This document shows positions 15,848 to 17,028 of a DNA stretch of 17,028 nt, piece after piece (position 1 is the first letter of the stretch; every line of letters begins with the position of its first letter). The stretch spans positions 1-17,028 of the forward strand of contig CAUEKH010000019.1 in NCBI GenBank assembly GCA_959018155.1, written 5' to 3'. A model generated the notes under the pieces. It made no database searches and was not told the DNA's origin. It worked only from the letters and a program-made list of their open reading frames with translations. Position numbers and translations under genes: made by a program. The DNA comes from an uncultured Hungatella sp. GTDB taxonomy: Bacteria > Bacillota > Clostridia > Lachnospirales > Lachnospiraceae.

Positions 15848-17028
15848 TTACTCTGCCGCAAGAGCTGCGTTCATCGTCGCCGCCAGCTCTTTACAGGCAT
15901 CCTCCACAGTCTTGTCTCCATTGAACGCCGCATAGACTTCATCGTACATCGGGGTCTGCCATGCAGATGTGTTGGCCGATGCCGGGTATGGGTACGCATA
16001 ATCGGCCGCATCCATGTAGACCTGCAGGTTATACTGCGGCAGGGATTCTACCCAGATATGGGTTGTCTCCGACCTTGCAGAGATATCAATGCCCGCCTCG
16101 GCCTGCATAGTCATGGCTTCCTTGCTTCCTAAGAATTCTACAAATTTCCAGCACTGATCCGGATACTTTGTCTGGGAGAAGATACAGTTGCCCAGGCCAT
16201 GAATGACGCAGGATTTCTTCCCGTCCACGCTCGGAACCTCCACAACGTCAATCTTGTCTTTAATCTCATCAATACCGGCATACTCCGGCACAGCCCAGGA
16301 ACCGTTCCACTGCATGGCCAGTTTCCCGGATTCAAATAAAATATTGCTGCTGGTATCATTTAACTGTGCATAGGTAGGCGATACCCCGGCGTCAATCAAA
16401 TCTTTCCAGCACTGGATACCGGCAATCGTCTTCGGATCATCGAACCCTGAGGTCTTCTTATCATCGGAAATCACATAGCCGCCAAACAGTCCAATCGTAT
16501 TGTACCAGCCCGCCTGCTCGTCCAGCTGTACGGCTGCTCCGTAGATACCTTTGTTTTTATCGGTAAGCCTCTTCGCCGTCTCCACGAAATCATCCCAGGT
16601 CCAGTCAGGGCTCGGATATGCTTCTTTGGCATTGTCGAAAATCTCTTTGTTATACCAGACAGCCACGGTATCGAAGCCCTTTGGCATCCCATACCAGACA
16701 TTGTCCACGGTATAAAGCTGAATTAAGCTGTCCGGGAAATCACTCTTCTGAACGAGTTCGGATGAGGTTACTTTATCATCAAGAGAAAGGATCATGCCGC
16801 CTCTCGCATACTGGGTCACATGAGGCGCGTTCATCCAGAAGACATCAGGTGCAGAACCGCCGGTGGCCGAAGTTTCCAGATTTGTGAAATAATCTTTATA
16901 TGGGGTCAGTTCAATCTCAACCTTAATATCCGGGTTCAATTCCTCAAACCGGTCAGCAATCTTCCTCAGCGTTGGTTCCTGGTTGGAATCCCAGAGCCCG
17001 TAGCGGATGGTTACTGTTCCTTTGGCAC
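15848..17028 (-). CDS. Extracellular sugar-binding protein of ABC importer, N-terminus missing
   Basis: The visible part has 392 residues and runs off the right edge of the window. The frame stays open upstream of the TTG at 16939 and reads TVTIRYGLWDSNQE, then LRKIADRFEELNPDIKVEIE. This is the usual opening of a mature family 1 binding protein, so only the signal peptide and a few residues are missing. Further typical features are SAPDVFWMNAP, GMILSLDD, a central MQWNGSWAVPEY and a C-terminal end rich in Ala. It is presumably a secreted lipoprotein that feeds the 14846/14006 permeases. The promoter lies outside the window. The ligand cannot be read from the sequence. Confidence 0.93.
   Translation of the reverse strand, partial: AKGTVTIRYGLWDSNQEPTLRKIADRFEELNPDIKVEIELTPYKDYFTNLETSATGGSAPDVFWMNAPHVTQYARGGMILSLDDKVTSSELVQKSDFPDSLIQLYTVDNVWYGMPKGFDTVAVWYNKEIFDNAKEAYPSPDWTWDDFVETAKRLTDKNKGIYGAAVQLDEQAGWYNTIGLFGGYVISDDKKTSGFDDPKTIAGIQCWKDLIDAGVSPTYAQLNDTSSNILFESGKLAMQWNGSWAVPEYAGIDEIKDKIDVVEVPSVDGKKSCVIHGLGNCIFSQTKYPDQCWKFVEFLGSKEAMTMQAEAGIDISARSETTHIWVESLPQYNLQVYMDAADYAYPYPASANTSAWQTPMYDEVYAAFNGDKTVEDACKELAATMNAALAAE

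Overview
The window is a carbohydrate-utilisation locus from a low-to-mid GC Gram-positive bacterium. It is most likely a gut Clostridia/Lachnospiraceae member (Hungatella-, Enterocloster- or Eisenbergiella-like). This placement is inferred from strong AGGAGG-type ribosome binding sites, TTG starts, LplB/YtcP-type permeases, a lipoprotein binding protein and a membrane-anchored AraC regulator; it is not proven. Every gene I accept lies on the minus strand, so the locus reads from right to left. No tRNA, rRNA, CRISPR array, IS element or phage gene was seen.

Right part (17028 to about 10090). The first unit encodes a CUT1-type sugar importer: a binding protein cut by the window edge and two permeases, the first with a TTG start. 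It is followed by a cytosolic TIM-barrel glycoside hydrolase candidate (GH101/GH129/DUF5696-like). The last two genes are a Gfo/Idh/MocA NAD(P)-dependent oxidoreductase and a xylose-isomerase-like TIM-barrel protein, which overlap by 4 bases (ATGA). A rho-independent terminator at about 10089-10140 closes the unit.

Middle (10088 to about 5916). A GH28 polygalacturonase-family enzyme without signal peptide has its own promoter region, with two direct repeats 20 bp apart. Next is a 767-residue AraC-family regulator with two membrane segments and an extracytoplasmic sensor, similar in build to B. subtilis YtdP/YesN-type regulators. A promoter with a palindrome on its -35 box precedes it. A long inverted repeat with T-runs (5916-5973) ends this unit.

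Left part (5900 to 1). A second importer has a lipoprotein binding protein (LipO/YtcQ-like), an LplB/YteP-type permease and a YtcP-type permease. A six-hairpin glycosidase-like enzyme follows. It ends at a TAG codon, but the same frame continues for 22 credible codons to a TGA. The start of one more gene (TTG start, good RBS) is visible at 36-1.

How it may work together (inference): oligosaccharides made outside the cell bind the two surface binding proteins and enter through the two permease pairs. These must borrow an ATPase encoded elsewhere, since none is here. The cytosolic GH28, GH101/GH129-like and six-hairpin enzymes then trim them, and the oxidoreductase/isomerase pair processes a released or glycosidically linked sugar. 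The membrane AraC protein probably senses a sugar and activates the adjacent promoters. GH28 plus YtcQ/YteP/YtcP-type transport plus a YtdP-like regulator resembles rhamnogalacturonan/pectin loci of Bacillus, so a pectic oligosaccharide is the best guess for at least part of the substrate.
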